DNA from: Firmicutes bacterium CAG:24053_14
GTDB taxonomy: Bacteria; Bacillota; Clostridia; Oscillospirales; Oscillospiraceae
Assembly: GCA_001916715.1 (NCBI GenBank)
Contig: MNSZ01000064.1
Coordinates: forward strand, 1-64,000
Length of the DNA stretch: 64,000 nt
Reading direction: 5' to 3'
The position numbers were made by a program, and so were the translations under genes. Positions 25,144 through 34,226 of the stretch are shown in pieces (the stretch's first letter is position 1; the number at the start of each line of letters is the position of its first letter). The notes beneath the pieces were generated by a model that was not told where the DNA came from, did not search any database, and saw only the letters and a program-made list of their open reading frames with translations.

Positions 25144-25923
25144 ATGAATACAAAATACAGAAAGACGATTATAGCCGGCAACTGGAAAATGAATATGCTC
25201 TCTTCGGATGTTAAGCCCTTCATCGAAGAGCTCAAGCCCCTTCTGCCGAAGATAAAAACCTGCGAGACGGTGCTGTGCGTTCCTGCGGTGAACGTTGCGG
25301 CAATGCTCAAGGCCGGCAAGGAAGCCAAGATCATGACCGGTGCACAGGATGTGTCGAAGTTTGAAAAGGGCGCATACACCGGCGAGGTCTCTGCCTCGCA
25401 GCTTGAGGATATCGGCGTCAAGTACTGCATCGTCGGCCACTCCGAGCGCCGCCAGTACCACGGCGAGGACGATCTCCTTATAAACGCAAAGACCCGCGCT
25501 CTGCTCGAGCACGGCATAAACCCCATCATCTGCGTCGGCGAAAGCCTTGAGCAGCGCGAGATGGAGCTTACCATGGCGCACATCAACTATCAGGTCCGCG
25601 CTGCGCTGAGCGGAGTTGACGCTGCGTCGCTGCGCCGCTGCGTCATCGCCTATGAGCCTATCTGGGCCATCGGTACCGGCAAAACCGCGACCAGCGAGCA
25701 GGCCGAAGAGGTCTGCCGCGAGATCCGCGCTATCATCCGCGATATGTACGGTGCACGCGCGGCACGCGGCGTGAGCATCCTCTACGGCGGCAGCATGAAT
25801 GCCAAGAACGCAGCCGAGCTTCTGGCTCAGCCGGATGTTGACGGCGGCCTTATAGGCGGCGCATCGCTCAAGCCCAATGATTTTGCGACCATTATCGCCG
25901 CAACGGGGGAAGCAAATGAGTAA
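25144..25923 (+). CDS. tpiA: Triosephosphate isomerase
   Basis: Interconverts dihydroxyacetone phosphate and glyceraldehyde 3-phosphate. 259 residues from the ATG at 25144 (TGGAGGCTGAAAC upstream); a slightly earlier in-frame ATG at 25129 lacks such a site. Active-site residues are Asn13 and Lys15 (AGNWKMN), the His in IVGHSERR and Glu in AYEPIWAIGTG. The phosphate-binding ILYGGSMN is present. The 3' end overlaps the start of gpmI by eight bases. Confidence 0.97.
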   Translation: MNTKYRKTIIAGNWKMNMLSSDVKPFIEELKPLLPKIKTCETVLCVPAVNVAAMLKAGKEAKIMTGAQDVSKFEKGAYTGEVSASQLEDIGVKYCIVGHSERRQYHGEDDLLINAKTRALLEHGINPIICVGESLEQREMELTMAHINYQVRAALSGVDAASLRRCVIAYEPIWAIGTGKTATSEQAEEVCREIRAIIRDMYGARAARGVSILYGGSMNAKNAAELLAQPDVDGGLIGGASLKPNDFATIIAATGEANE

Positions 25924-27433
25924 GTGCGTTCTCGTTATTATGGACGGCTTCGGCATAGCGCACGAGGGCGGCGGCAACGCCATAAGCCTTGCAAAAAAAC
26001 CGAATCTTGACCGCATATTTGCCGAAAATGCATATACGCAGCTGTCCGCCTCCGGGCTTGACGTCGGTCTTCCAGAGGGGCAGATGGGCAACAGCGAGGT
26101 CGGCCACACGAATATCGGCGCAGGCCGCGTCGTGTTTCAGGATCTGCCGCGCATAAACAACGCCATAGCAGACGGCAGCTTTTTTGAAAACCCGGCCTAC
26201 GTCAAGGCAATGGACGATGCCAAAGCCGCCGGCAAGGCGCTGCATATCCTCGGCCTTTTGTCCGACGGCGGCGTACACAGCCATATAAATCACATATTTG
26301 CCATCCTCGATATGGCCAAACGGCGCGGACTTGAAAAGGTCTATGTCCACTGCTTCCTTGACGGACGCGACGTTCCGCCGAGAAGCGCCGTTGAGTATGT
26401 AACAAAGCTCAACGACAAGTGCGCCTCTCTCGGCAATGCGAAGATCGCAACTGTTCAGGGCAGATTCTACGGCATGGATCGCGACAAGCGCTGGGACAGA
26501 GTCGAGGCAGGCTACAACGCCATCGTCTGCGGCGAGGGCGCAGTAAACCCCGACCCAGTGAAGGCGGTCGAGGACAGCTACGAGGCAAACGTATCCGACG
26601 AGTTTGTTAAGCCCGTTGTCGTGTGCCCCGAGGGCGTCGTGAACGAGGGCGACAGCGTGATCTTCATGAACTTCCGCCCCGACCGCGCACGCGAGATAAC
26701 CTGGGCGCTCACTCTGCCGGAGTTTGACGGCTTTGTGCGCAAAAAATGCGTGTATCCGCTGAGCTTTGTCTGCACAGCGCAGTATGACGAGGCGCTGACC
26801 CTGCCGATAGCCTATCCGCCCGAGAAGCTCGAGAGCACGATCGGCGAGATCGTCTCGGCAAAGGGCTTCAAGCAGTTCCGCGTTGCCGAGACCGAGAAGT
26901 ACGCGCACGTCACGTTCTTCTTCAACGGCGGCGTCGAAAAGCCCTGCGAGGGTGAGGAGAGATGCCTTGTCCCGTCGCCGAAGCAGTTCCCGACATACGA
27001 CCTCATCCCCGAGATGAGTGCTGCCGCCGTTGCGGAAAAGTGCGTCGAGGCAATAAAGAGCGATGAGTACGAGATGATCGTGTGCAACTTCGCAAACTGC
27101 GATATGGTCGGACACACAGGCGTTCTCGACGCTGCCGTGAAGGCCGTCGAAACGGTCGATGAGTGCATGGGCAAGGTGTATGAGGCGGCAAAGAGCATGC
27201 CCGATACGGTCCTCTGCGTCACCGCCGACCACGGCAATGCCGACTGCATGATAAATGCCGACGGAAAAATTAATACTCAGCACACTACCAATCCTGTGCC
27301 TTTTGTGGTATGCTGTGACGGAGTTAAGCTGCGCGAGGGCGGCCGCCTTTCGGACATCGCCCCGACAATGCTTGACATTATGAATATTGAAAAACCCGAT
27401 GTGATGAGCGGAAGCTCGCTGATAATCAAATAA
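25916..27433 (+). CDS. gpmI: 2,3-bisphosphoglycerate-independent phosphoglycerate mutase
   Basis: Manganese-dependent isomerisation of 3- to 2-phosphoglycerate. 505 residues from the ATG at 25916, located within the tpiA 3' end (AGGGGAAGCAA upstream). Metal ligands and the nucleophile are visible: Asp10 (IMDGFG) and Ser60 in QMGNSEVGHTNIGAG. Also seen are FLDGRDVPPRSA, NFRPDRAREI, and the C-terminal metal sites NCDMVGHTG and TADHGNAD. All in the right order for the family. Confidence 0.97.
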   Translation: MSKCVLVIMDGFGIAHEGGGNAISLAKKPNLDRIFAENAYTQLSASGLDVGLPEGQMGNSEVGHTNIGAGRVVFQDLPRINNAIADGSFFENPAYVKAMDDAKAAGKALHILGLLSDGGVHSHINHIFAILDMAKRRGLEKVYVHCFLDGRDVPPRSAVEYVTKLNDKCASLGNAKIATVQGRFYGMDRDKRWDRVEAGYNAIVCGEGAVNPDPVKAVEDSYEANVSDEFVKPVVVCPEGVVNEGDSVIFMNFRPDRAREITWALTLPEFDGFVRKKCVYPLSFVCTAQYDEALTLPIAYPPEKLESTIGEIVSAKGFKQFRVAETEKYAHVTFFFNGGVEKPCEGEERCLVPSPKQFPTYDLIPEMSAAAVAEKCVEAIKSDEYEMIVCNFANCDMVGHTGVLDAAVKAVETVDECMGKVYEAAKSMPDTVLCVTADHGNADCMINADGKINTQHTTNPVPFVVCCDGVKLREGGRLSDIAPTMLDIMNIEKPDVMSGSSLIIK

Positions 27434-27449
27434 AAGGAGATTGTGAATC

Positions 27450-28739
27450 ATGAAGCAGTATTTTGAGATCGTTGACGTTATGGCAAGAGAGATCCTTGAC
27501 TCTCGCGGCAACCCGACCGTCGAGGTCGAGGTCACCCTCGATGACGGCACCGTCGGCCGTGCAGCCGTTCCCTCCGGCGCATCCACCGGCATGTACGAAG
27601 CATGCGAGCTGCGCGACGGCGACAAGAGCCGTTACGGCGGCAAGGGCGTCAGCAAGGCAGTTGAGAACGTAAACGGCGAGATCGCCGAGGCCATGGTCGG
27701 CCTGAACGTCCTCGATCAGCCCGGCATCGACAAGATGCTCATCGAGATAGACGGAACCCCCAACAAGTCTCGCCTCGGCGCAAACGCCATCCTCGGCGTA
27801 TCGCTCGCCTGCGCACGCGCAGCAGCCGAAGCCACCGGCCAGAGCCTTTATAACTACATCGGCGGCGTGAACGCCAAGACCCTGCCCGTTCCCATGATGA
27901 ACGTTCTCAACGGCGGCGCACACGCAACCGGCTCAAACGTCGATATCCAGGAGTTCATGATCATGCCCGTCAGCGCAAAGAGCTGGAAGGAAGCACTGCG
28001 TATGTGCGCAGAGGTTTTCCATGCTCTGAAGAAGGTCGTTCCGGCATCCGGCGTCGGCGATGAGGGCGGCTATGCTCCCAACCTCGATTCCGACGAGGAC
28101 GCACTCAAGGCTCTTGTTGCAGCCATGGAAAAGGCCGGCTACAAGCCCGGCGAGGACTTCAAGATCGCGATCGACGGCGCAGTTTCCGACTGGTACAACG
28201 AAGAGGATAAGTGCTACCACCTGCCCAAGCGCGGCACCGTCATGACCAGCGAGCAGATGGTCGATATGTGGGAAGGCTTTGTCGATAAGTACCCCATCAT
28301 CTCCATCGAGGACGGCATGGGCGAGAACGACTGGGAAGGCTGGCAGCTGATGACCAAGCGCCTCGGCCACAAGATCCAGATCGTCGGCGACGACCTGTTC
28401 GTCACCAACACCGAGCGCATCAAGAAGGGCATTGCTCTGGGCGCAGCAAACGCAGTCCTCATCAAGGTAAACCAGATCGGCACCCTGACCGAGACCCTCG
28501 ATGCTATCCAGATGGCTCACCGCGCAGGCTGGACTGCAGTTGTCTCCCACCGCTCCGGCGAGACCGAGGATACCACCATTGCCGATATCTCCGTCGCAGT
28601 CAACGCAGGCCAGATCAAGACCGGCGCACCCAGCCGCACCGACCGCGTCTGCAAGTACAACCAGCTGCTCCGCATCGAGGACGAGCTGTTCGACGTCGCT
28701 CAGTACCCCGGCATGGACGCATTCTTCTCCATTAAATAA
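27450..28739 (+). CDS. eno: Enolase
   Basis: Dehydrates 2-phosphoglycerate to phosphoenolpyruvate. 429 residues. Motifs: LDSRGNPTVEVEV near the N-terminus, PVPMMNVLNGGAHA, VGDEGGYAPN, the metal-ligand segments around ISIEDGMGENDWEG and QIVGDDLFVTN, catalytic Lys in LIKVNQIGTLTE, and SHRSGETEDTTIAD. Seventeen bases follow gpmI, with AAAGGAGATTG as ribosome site. Last gene of the glycolytic operon, followed by a strong terminator. Codon use is strongly biased, as expected for a highly expressed gene. Confidence 0.98.
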   Translation: MKQYFEIVDVMAREILDSRGNPTVEVEVTLDDGTVGRAAVPSGASTGMYEACELRDGDKSRYGGKGVSKAVENVNGEIAEAMVGLNVLDQPGIDKMLIEIDGTPNKSRLGANAILGVSLACARAAAEATGQSLYNYIGGVNAKTLPVPMMNVLNGGAHATGSNVDIQEFMIMPVSAKSWKEALRMCAEVFHALKKVVPASGVGDEGGYAPNLDSDEDALKALVAAMEKAGYKPGEDFKIAIDGAVSDWYNEEDKCYHLPKRGTVMTSEQMVDMWEGFVDKYPIISIEDGMGENDWEGWQLMTKRLGHKIQIVGDDLFVTNTERIKKGIALGAANAVLIKVNQIGTLTETLDAIQMAHRAGWTAVVSHRSGETEDTTIADISVAVNAGQIKTGAPSRTDRVCKYNQLLRIEDELFDVAQYPGMDAFFSIK

Positions 28740-28755
28740 TTAAATAGCCGTAACT

Positions 28756-28790
28756 TCTCCCGGAGGGCAGCTTGTCCTCCGGGAGATTTT
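28756..28790 (+). terminator. Intrinsic terminator of the glycolytic operon
   Basis: TCTCCCGGAGG (28756-28766) pairs with CCTCCGGGAGA (28776-28786), followed by TTTT. Confidence 0.9.
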
Positions 28791-29064
28791 CGTGGCGACT
28801 TGGAAATCCAATATGGTGAATCGACAATGACGCACTCACGGATTTTGTGAAAAGCGTTACGGAGGTCGAAAGCTTTGATACGGCGGCATGATATGTACAG
28901 GCTGTCGAAAAACTATGCTGCAAAAGAAAGATAATAGAGCAGCAGGGGAGCTCGAGGGGGCAAAGGCCCCACTCGAAATTGGATTAATAGCCATCAAACC
29001 TGTTTTCACAAAAAATGTGGCGTTTTTGAAGCGTGCAAAAAAGTCAAAGACTTTTTTGACACGC
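28791..29064. other. Gene-free stretch between eno and spoVAE
   Basis: No convincing gene. A fragment around 28805-28920 reads like degenerate coding sequence with stops in all frames. GGGGGCAAAGGCCCC at 28957-28971 is a short hairpin. GCGTG..AAAAAAGTCAAAGACTTTTTT..CACGC (29031-29064) is a longer one that could terminate transcription on either strand. Confidence 0.5.
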
Positions 29065-29075
29065 TGGTATAACGC

Positions 29076-29107
29076 AAACGCACGGAACTTAACTGTTCCG
29101 TGCGTTT
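29076..29107. terminator. Hairpin downstream of spoVAE
   Basis: AAACGCACGGAAC (29076-29088) pairs with GTTCCGTGCGTTT (29095-29107). It ends 8 bases before the spoVAE stop (29115) on its downstream side. The stronger T-run is on the plus strand. Confidence 0.65.
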
Positions 29108-29114
29108 TGATTTT

Positions 29115-29477
29115 TCAGCTTTTTGCTTTCGGCCTGAACAGAAGCGCAATTATGATACCGAAGAACACGGCTGCGCCGATGCCGGCTGCGGCTGCCGTGA
29201 AGCCGCCGGTGAACGCGCCGAGAACGCCAACCTCCGAAACGGTCTTTTCAACGCCCTTGGCAAGCGTGCTGCCGAAGCCCGTCAGCGGAACGGTCGCGCC
29301 GGCTCCTGCCCATTTGACGAGCGGCGAGTAAAGCCCGACTGCCTCGAGTATAAGTCCGGCGACAACGTAAACGGTCAGTATGCGCGCCGGGGTGAGCTTT
29401 GTTTTGTCGATAAGGATCTGACCTATGGCGCACAGCGCGCCGCCAAGGGCAAAAACCTTGATATATTCAATTAACAT
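29115..29477 (-). CDS. spoVAE: Stage V sporulation protein AE
   Basis: Integral membrane component of the SpoVA channel that moves dipicolinic acid into the forespore and out on germination. 120 residues from the ATG at 29477 (GAGGTGAAGG upstream; a GTG nine bases earlier is less likely). Family blocks are IKVFALGGALCAIGQIL, PARILTVYVVAGLILEAVG, GAGATVPLTGFGSTLAKGV and a last membrane segment. It overlaps the end of spoVAD by eleven bases, so the two are translationally coupled. spoVAC, normally the partner upstream of spoVAD, is not adjacent here. Confidence 0.93.
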   Translation of the reverse strand: MLIEYIKVFALGGALCAIGQILIDKTKLTPARILTVYVVAGLILEAVGLYSPLVKWAGAGATVPLTGFGSTLAKGVEKTVSEVGVLGAFTGGFTAAAAGIGAAVFFGIIIALLFRPKAKS

Positions 29478-30507
29478 ATCCTTCACCTCGGACAGGAAGA
29501 TCTTTTTCTATGGCAAGCGCGTGGCATACGCCGGGGATGCTTGCACCCTGCTGGGTGCTCGTCGGCGACATGAGCGCACCCGTCGGCGCAAACAGAACGC
29601 GGCTCCACTTGCCATCGGAAAATCCGCGCATGATAAGCGAGCAGAACACCGCTGCCGAGCATCCGCAGCCCGAGCCGCCCGAGTGAACGTCCTGCCGCTC
29701 GCGGTCGAAGATCAGAACGCCGCAGTCGGTGTAAAACTTTCCGAGCTTAACTCCGTCGCGTCGGAAAAGCTCCTCGAGCGTGTCGTGCCCGACGGCGCCG
29801 AGGTCACCGGTCACGATCATGTCGTAATAGTCCGGATCTCTGCCGGTGTCGGCAAAATGCGCCTTTAGCGTTTCGTATGCCGCCGGAGCCATGGCGCTGC
29901 CCATGTTGTTGGCGTCCGTTATGCCGGCATCGACGATCCTGCCGGGCGTTAGATATGTGATATAAGGCCCGGCTCCGCCTCTTTGCAGTATCACGGCGCC
30001 CGAGCCTGTGACCGTCCACTGAGCGGTGGGCGTGCGCTGTCCGCCGTATTCGAGAGGGAAGCGGTACTGCCGCTCGGACGAGCAAAAGTGCGAGCTTGTC
30101 GCGGCGCACACCCTGTCGGCAAAGCCGCCGTCGAGCGCCATTGCGGCGAGGGTCATGCTCTCGCCCATGGTCGAGCACGCGCCGTACAGCCCGAAATGAG
30201 GCACGCCGGTGTTTTTAAGCGCAAACGCGGAGCCGACGCACTGGTTGAGCAGATCGCCGGAGAATACCATATCAAGCTCTGCCGGCGGTATGCCGAGCTT
30301 ATCGCAGCACAGCTCAAAGCATTCCTTCAGCATCGAGCTTTCGGCCTTTTCCCATGATTTTTCGCCGAAGTATGCGTCCAGGCATATCTTATCAAAGCAG
30401 TGGCCGATCGGGCCTTCGCCCTCCTTTTGCCCGACCACCGAGGCAAAGGATACGATCGACGGCGCGTTTTGCAGCCGCAGAGTCTGCCGCCCTGTTTTTT
30501 TAGTCAT
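29467..30507 (-). CDS. spoVAD: Stage V sporulation protein AD
   Basis: Soluble thiolase-fold DPA-binding component of the SpoVA channel. 346 residues from the ATG at 30507; a GTG nine bases upstream in frame is the alternative. Typical blocks are GKKTGRQT-like N-terminus, YGACSTMGESMTLAAMA and SHFCSSERQYRFPLEYG. Also present are GRIVDAGITDANNMGSAMAPAAYET, DYYDMIVTGDLG and GSGCGCSAAVFCS. Located upstream of spoVAE. Normally a forespore gene under SigG, and sigG lies at 52.5 kb. The region immediately upstream (30508-30586) is only 79 bases and has no clear SigG promoter that I can point to. Confidence 0.95.
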   Translation of the reverse strand: MTKKTGRQTLRLQNAPSIVSFASVVGQKEGEGPIGHCFDKICLDAYFGEKSWEKAESSMLKECFELCCDKLGIPPAELDMVFSGDLLNQCVGSAFALKNTGVPHFGLYGACSTMGESMTLAAMALDGGFADRVCAATSSHFCSSERQYRFPLEYGGQRTPTAQWTVTGSGAVILQRGGAGPYITYLTPGRIVDAGITDANNMGSAMAPAAYETLKAHFADTGRDPDYYDMIVTGDLGAVGHDTLEELFRRDGVKLGKFYTDCGVLIFDRERQDVHSGGSGCGCSAAVFCSLIMRGFSDGKWSRVLFAPTGALMSPTSTQQGASIPGVCHALAIEKDLPVRGEGYVN

Positions 30508-30586
30508 ATTGATCACCGCTGATATTTTGCCACGAAAACATAAAAAAATACGGCTGCATGATCTGTGCAGCCGTAAATGCTTTTTA

Positions 30587-31468
30587 TCAGAAGATGTCCT
30601 CGTTGACCTTTGTGGGAGGAACTTCGAGGATCGAAGGGTCCTGAATGATGCGGTTTATTATTTTGAACACGCTTGCATAGTAGTGACCGTCAACCGTGCG
30701 CTCGTCAAGAACGAACTTGCCGTCAACATATTTGCGGTCAACAACGTTGCCGTGGCGGTCAAGCTCATGCACATGGCGCTTTGCGCCGAACGAAACGAAC
30801 ACAGGAAGCGTGCCGAAATTGTAGATATGATGGTAAATGGGGCCTATGCCGAGCGAGCCGAGGTCGGTTATTATCATCGAGCCGTGGAACGGGCTTACAT
30901 CCAGAAGCTTCTTCGGCAGCAGACCGAAATAGTCGGCAACGCGCAGAAGCCAGATGGCAAAGCTTATGACGAAGCGCGGCAGGGAAGCAAACTTGTTTGC
31001 AAATTCCTCGGTGCCGTTTTCCTCGTCGGAGTTTTTGATCTCGTCGATGGCGGCGTTCATGCGGCTGTAAACGTCATAGATCGTGTCGGTGGGCTTGAAC
31101 GTTACCTTGATGGTAGTCTCGCTCGAATTGATGGTCAGACTGCGTTTTACGGCCATGACGATCTCGATATTCTCGCGCGCATAGATGCGCTTGCCTACGC
31201 AGAAGCGGTTGAGTCCCGGCAGATACGCGCAGGCGCGAACATATGCCGCAATGAGCAGGTGCAGCATGCCCATGCCCTTGTAGCCAGCGACGCGCTGCTT
31301 TCTGAACCAGCGATCGGCATTGGTGATCTCAAACGATTCCTCATAGTAGTTGAGTGCGTCGTTTCGTGTAGGCATTATAAAAGGAATGAAGTTGTAAAAG
31401 CCGTTGAGTGAGCGCAGCCGTCTGCCGTCAACACGGTCGCCGGCGCGCCTTTTATAATTATTAGCCAT
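30587..31468 (-). CDS. E2-like/chloramphenicol-acetyltransferase-fold acyltransferase, catalytic His replaced
   Basis: A 293-residue protein made of the catalytic domain of 2-oxoacid dehydrogenase E2 subunits only; it lacks lipoyl and E1/E3-binding domains. ATG at 31468 follows AAGGAGGCTTCC. The C-terminal half contains the E2 blocks GSMIITDLGSLGIGPIYHHI and PVFVSFGAKRHVHELD. The catalytic motif HxxxDG appears as ERTVDG (residues 256-261), with Glu in place of His. No E1 or E3 genes are near. The acyl substrate is unknown and normal E2 chemistry is doubtful. The gene is transcribed singly, upstream of spoVAD on the same strand. Confidence 0.8.
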   Translation of the reverse strand: MANNYKRRAGDRVDGRRLRSLNGFYNFIPFIMPTRNDALNYYEESFEITNADRWFRKQRVAGYKGMGMLHLLIAAYVRACAYLPGLNRFCVGKRIYARENIEIVMAVKRSLTINSSETTIKVTFKPTDTIYDVYSRMNAAIDEIKNSDEENGTEEFANKFASLPRFVISFAIWLLRVADYFGLLPKKLLDVSPFHGSMIITDLGSLGIGPIYHHIYNFGTLPVFVSFGAKRHVHELDRHGNVVDRKYVDGKFVLDERTVDGHYYASVFKIINRIIQDPSILEVPPTKVNEDIF

Positions 31469-31942
31469 AGGAAGCCTCCTTGGTATACGAATTTGCCGCA
31501 TATGTACCAAGTAATTATACATTGCCGATACTCGTTTGGCAAGGAAAAAACGGAGATTTTACCGTTTTGATGCGTTGTGAGCAACAGATTTTACACTGCT
31601 ATGCATATTGGTTATTGGAAAAAAGCAAATTGTTTATGGAGAAAAAGCAAAAAAATACTTGCAAAATTGCGAATAAACGCTTAGTATGTTAATTAACAAA
31701 CAATAATTCCGGGCATTATGCCAAACATTTGACCCTGCTGTATCAGGCATTTCGGCAATTACCAAAGGAACGGAAACACTGGGTAATAATTTAACTATTT
31801 AAATTGTTTGAAGTTTGTCAATGAAAACGCACAAAAATCGTTGAAATTACAGCACTTTTTTGGTATTGTTAACACATTAAAAACATTCAATATCACGATA
31901 GTGGGATATGTGTTAAGAAAATTAACGAAGGGAGGAGAGCTG
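31469..31942. promoter_or_regulatory. 474-base leader of the V-ATPase operon
   Basis: Contains no gene. TTGCAA (31659-31664), 17-base spacer and TAGTAT (31682-31687) form a good plus-strand promoter 256 bases before ntpF. Further down, TTAACACAT (about 31867) and ATGTGTTAA (about 31906) are inverted repeats. The left part (31469-31560) must hold the minus-strand promoter of the acyltransferase gene. The long 5' leader could be regulatory. Confidence 0.5.
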
Positions 31943-32257
31943 ATGGCATTTGATGAAATTGCCGGAATAAGCGCGGCGGAGGAGAGCGTGCGCCTTGACA
32001 TTGCCGAGGCACAGGCGGAAGCAAAAAGAATAGTCGCGCAGGCAGAGCTTGCCGGCAAAACGGATGTCGAACAGGCGCGTGATAAGGCGGCCAAGGAGCT
32101 TGCCGCACGCAGGGCCGAGGCACAGGCAGAGGCTGATAAGGAAGCACAGGAGATCTATCAGAAAGCGGAGAACAAAAAAGCTGTGCTTCGTGCCAAGGCC
32201 GAAAGCCGTTGTGCGGCTGCGGCTAAACTAATCGCGGAAAGGATCGTGAACGGGTAA
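31943..32257 (+). CDS. ntpF: V-type ATPase peripheral-stalk subunit (G/H-like)
   Basis: A 104-residue, Ala/Glu-rich, almost wholly helical protein predicted to form a coiled coil, as expected for the G/H subunit that pairs with subunit E in the peripheral stalk. The ATG at 31943 has GAAGGGAGGAGAGC before it; earlier in-frame starts lack a site. First gene of an operon whose order (F-I-K-E-C-G-A-B-D) equals that of the Enterococcus hirae ntp operon, apart from the small H and J genes. The last A of its stop is the first base of the ntpI ATG. Confidence 0.85.
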   Translation: MAFDEIAGISAAEESVRLDIAEAQAEAKRIVAQAELAGKTDVEQARDKAAKELAARRAEAQAEADKEAQEIYQKAENKKAVLRAKAESRCAAAAKLIAERIVNG

Positions 32258-34209
32258 TGGCCATTGAAAAAATGAAAAAGCTGAGACTGCTGGCCGTCCG
32301 CGATCAGAAAAAGGCGCTTCTGCGAAAGCTTATGCTGCTCGGCTGCATAGAGGTCTCCGAGCCGGAGCTTTCCGAGCTTTCGCCCGAGCTGAGGCAGCAC
32401 CTTGCAAAAGAGGGTAGCGATGTCACAAAGTGCAGGACCGACTTCGCGACGCTCGTTCAGGCGGTGGAGCTGCTTGATAAGTATGCGCCGCAAAAAAGTA
32501 AGCTTCTGTCGGCAAAACCGGAGACCGAGGTAGGCACCATTCTTGACGATTCAACGCTTGCGGACACGATTGAGACTGCGCGCAGGATAGTTTCCGTTGA
32601 CGAAGCGGTGCGCCGCGGTAATGCCGAGCGTGCGCGCCTTGCAGGCGCAATGGACTCGCTCAAGCCGTGGCTTGCGCTTGACTATCCGCTAGACGGACAG
32701 GGGACGCAGCGCTGCGCCGTTACTTTGGGATTTGTTCCTGCGTCGGTGCCGCTTGCAGAAGCCGTCCAAAGCCTTGCGGATGTCACCGAGGAAGCGGAGA
32801 TCATCCCCGTTTCGGCGGATAAGGCGCAGCAGTATCTCGCCCTCGTATGCTTTAAGGAGGATCTTGCTGCGGCGCTTGACGCACTGAGGGTACATAATTT
32901 TTCGATCGCGGCTTTCGGCAATGCCGAGGGCACGGCGGCGGAGAATACCGAAAGGCTTAAAGCCGAGCTTGAGGAGCTTGACCGGCAAAAAGGCGAGCTT
33001 ATCGACGAGATATGCGCCATGGCCGAGTGCCGGCAGGAGCTGAAGTTTTGCGCCGACAGAATGGATACAAAGGTCGCCTATGCCGAGGCCGAGGGACGGC
33101 TGTACGGCATGGAAAGCGTCGTGGCGCTCCAGGGCTGGGTGCTTGCACGCAAGGTGCCCGAGCTTGAAGCCAGTCTTGAAAAATTCGATTGCGCGTGGGA
33201 GCTTTGCGACCCCGAGCCGGAGGAATATCCCGATGTTCCGGTGCAGCTGCGCAACAACAAGATAACAAACGCGCTGAACATGGTCACGAATATGTACAGC
33301 CTGCCGTCATACGACGGAGTTGACCCAAATCCGCTGATGGCGCCGTTTTTCATTTTGTTCTACGGACTTATGATGGCGGACATGGGCTATGGACTTATCA
33401 TGATCCTTGCGGCGGTCGTTGCAATGAAGAAGATGCATCCGCGCAAGGGCAGTCTGAGCTTCTGCCAGCTGCTTTTGTATTCGGGCATCTCGACATTCAT
33501 CATGGGCATACTCACCGGCGGATTTTTCGGCGATGCGCTCGCGCAGATCGGAAAGATCCTCGGCAAGCCCGACGGATGGGGCGAGCTGTGGTGCCTGTTC
33601 AGCCCGATGACCGACGTTATGACGGTGCTCATCGGCGCAATGGTGCTCGGCCTTATCCATCTGAACACCGGCATGGTCATAAGCGTTGTCGAAAAGATCA
33701 AAAAGGGCGATGCGGCAAGTGCATTCTGGGAGGAAGGCTCGCTGTGGGTCATCCTCATCGGAGCCGTCATGATGGCACTGAACGTCGGCTCGGTCGGCGG
33801 AGTGCCGGTCGTTTTAGTGGTCGGCTGTGTGATGCTCTTCTACGGAGGAAGCCGCGGAGCAAAGGGCTTCGGCAAGCTCACAAGCCTGTTTTCAACGCTG
33901 TATAACACCGTGACGGGCTGGTTCGGCGACATTCTTTCTTATTCGCGTATCATGGCGCTGATGCTTGCAGGAAGCGTTATCGCAACCGTTTTCAACACCA
34001 TCGGCGGCATAGCAAACAGCCTGTGGCTGTTTATCCCCGTGTTCCTGATAGGACACAGCCTGAACTTTGCCCTGAACCTTTTGGGCTGCTATGTACACGA
34101 TTTGAGGCTTCAGTGCCTTGAGTACTTCGGCAAGTTCTATAAGGACGGCGGCAGAGCGTTCAAACCACTTGAAGTAAGCACAAAATATTACGATATAGCG
34201 GAAGACTAA
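32257..34209 (+). CDS. ntpI: V-type ATPase subunit I
   Basis: Membrane stator (a-subunit-like) that holds the ion half-channels against the rotor ring. 650 residues: a cytoplasmic N-terminal half with two coiled-coil arms (about 1-330), then seven to eight membrane segments from about residue 360. The channel block GWFGDILSYSRIMALMLAGSVIA and the late HSLNFALNLLGCYVHDLRLQ carry the conserved Arg and His/Asn residues. Length and domain order are normal. The start overlaps the ntpF stop by one base. Confidence 0.93.
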   Translation: MAIEKMKKLRLLAVRDQKKALLRKLMLLGCIEVSEPELSELSPELRQHLAKEGSDVTKCRTDFATLVQAVELLDKYAPQKSKLLSAKPETEVGTILDDSTLADTIETARRIVSVDEAVRRGNAERARLAGAMDSLKPWLALDYPLDGQGTQRCAVTLGFVPASVPLAEAVQSLADVTEEAEIIPVSADKAQQYLALVCFKEDLAAALDALRVHNFSIAAFGNAEGTAAENTERLKAELEELDRQKGELIDEICAMAECRQELKFCADRMDTKVAYAEAEGRLYGMESVVALQGWVLARKVPELEASLEKFDCAWELCDPEPEEYPDVPVQLRNNKITNALNMVTNMYSLPSYDGVDPNPLMAPFFILFYGLMMADMGYGLIMILAAVVAMKKMHPRKGSLSFCQLLLYSGISTFIMGILTGGFFGDALAQIGKILGKPDGWGELWCLFSPMTDVMTVLIGAMVLGLIHLNTGMVISVVEKIKKGDAASAFWEEGSLWVILIGAVMMALNVGSVGGVPVVLVVGCVMLFYGGSRGAKGFGKLTSLFSTLYNTVTGWFGDILSYSRIMALMLAGSVIATVFNTIGGIANSLWLFIPVFLIGHSLNFALNLLGCYVHDLRLQCLEYFGKFYKDGGRAFKPLEVSTKYYDIAED

Positions 34210-34226
34210 ATAGGAGGATATTAATA

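Noticed and set aside
25892..27625. Long minus-strand frame opposite gpmI and the eno start
   Set aside because: Antisense shadow of conserved genes; no ribosome site and no recognisable domain.
28805..28920. Possible gene fragment after eno
   Set aside because: All three frames contain stops within short distances and no stretch matches a family; described only as gene-free sequence.
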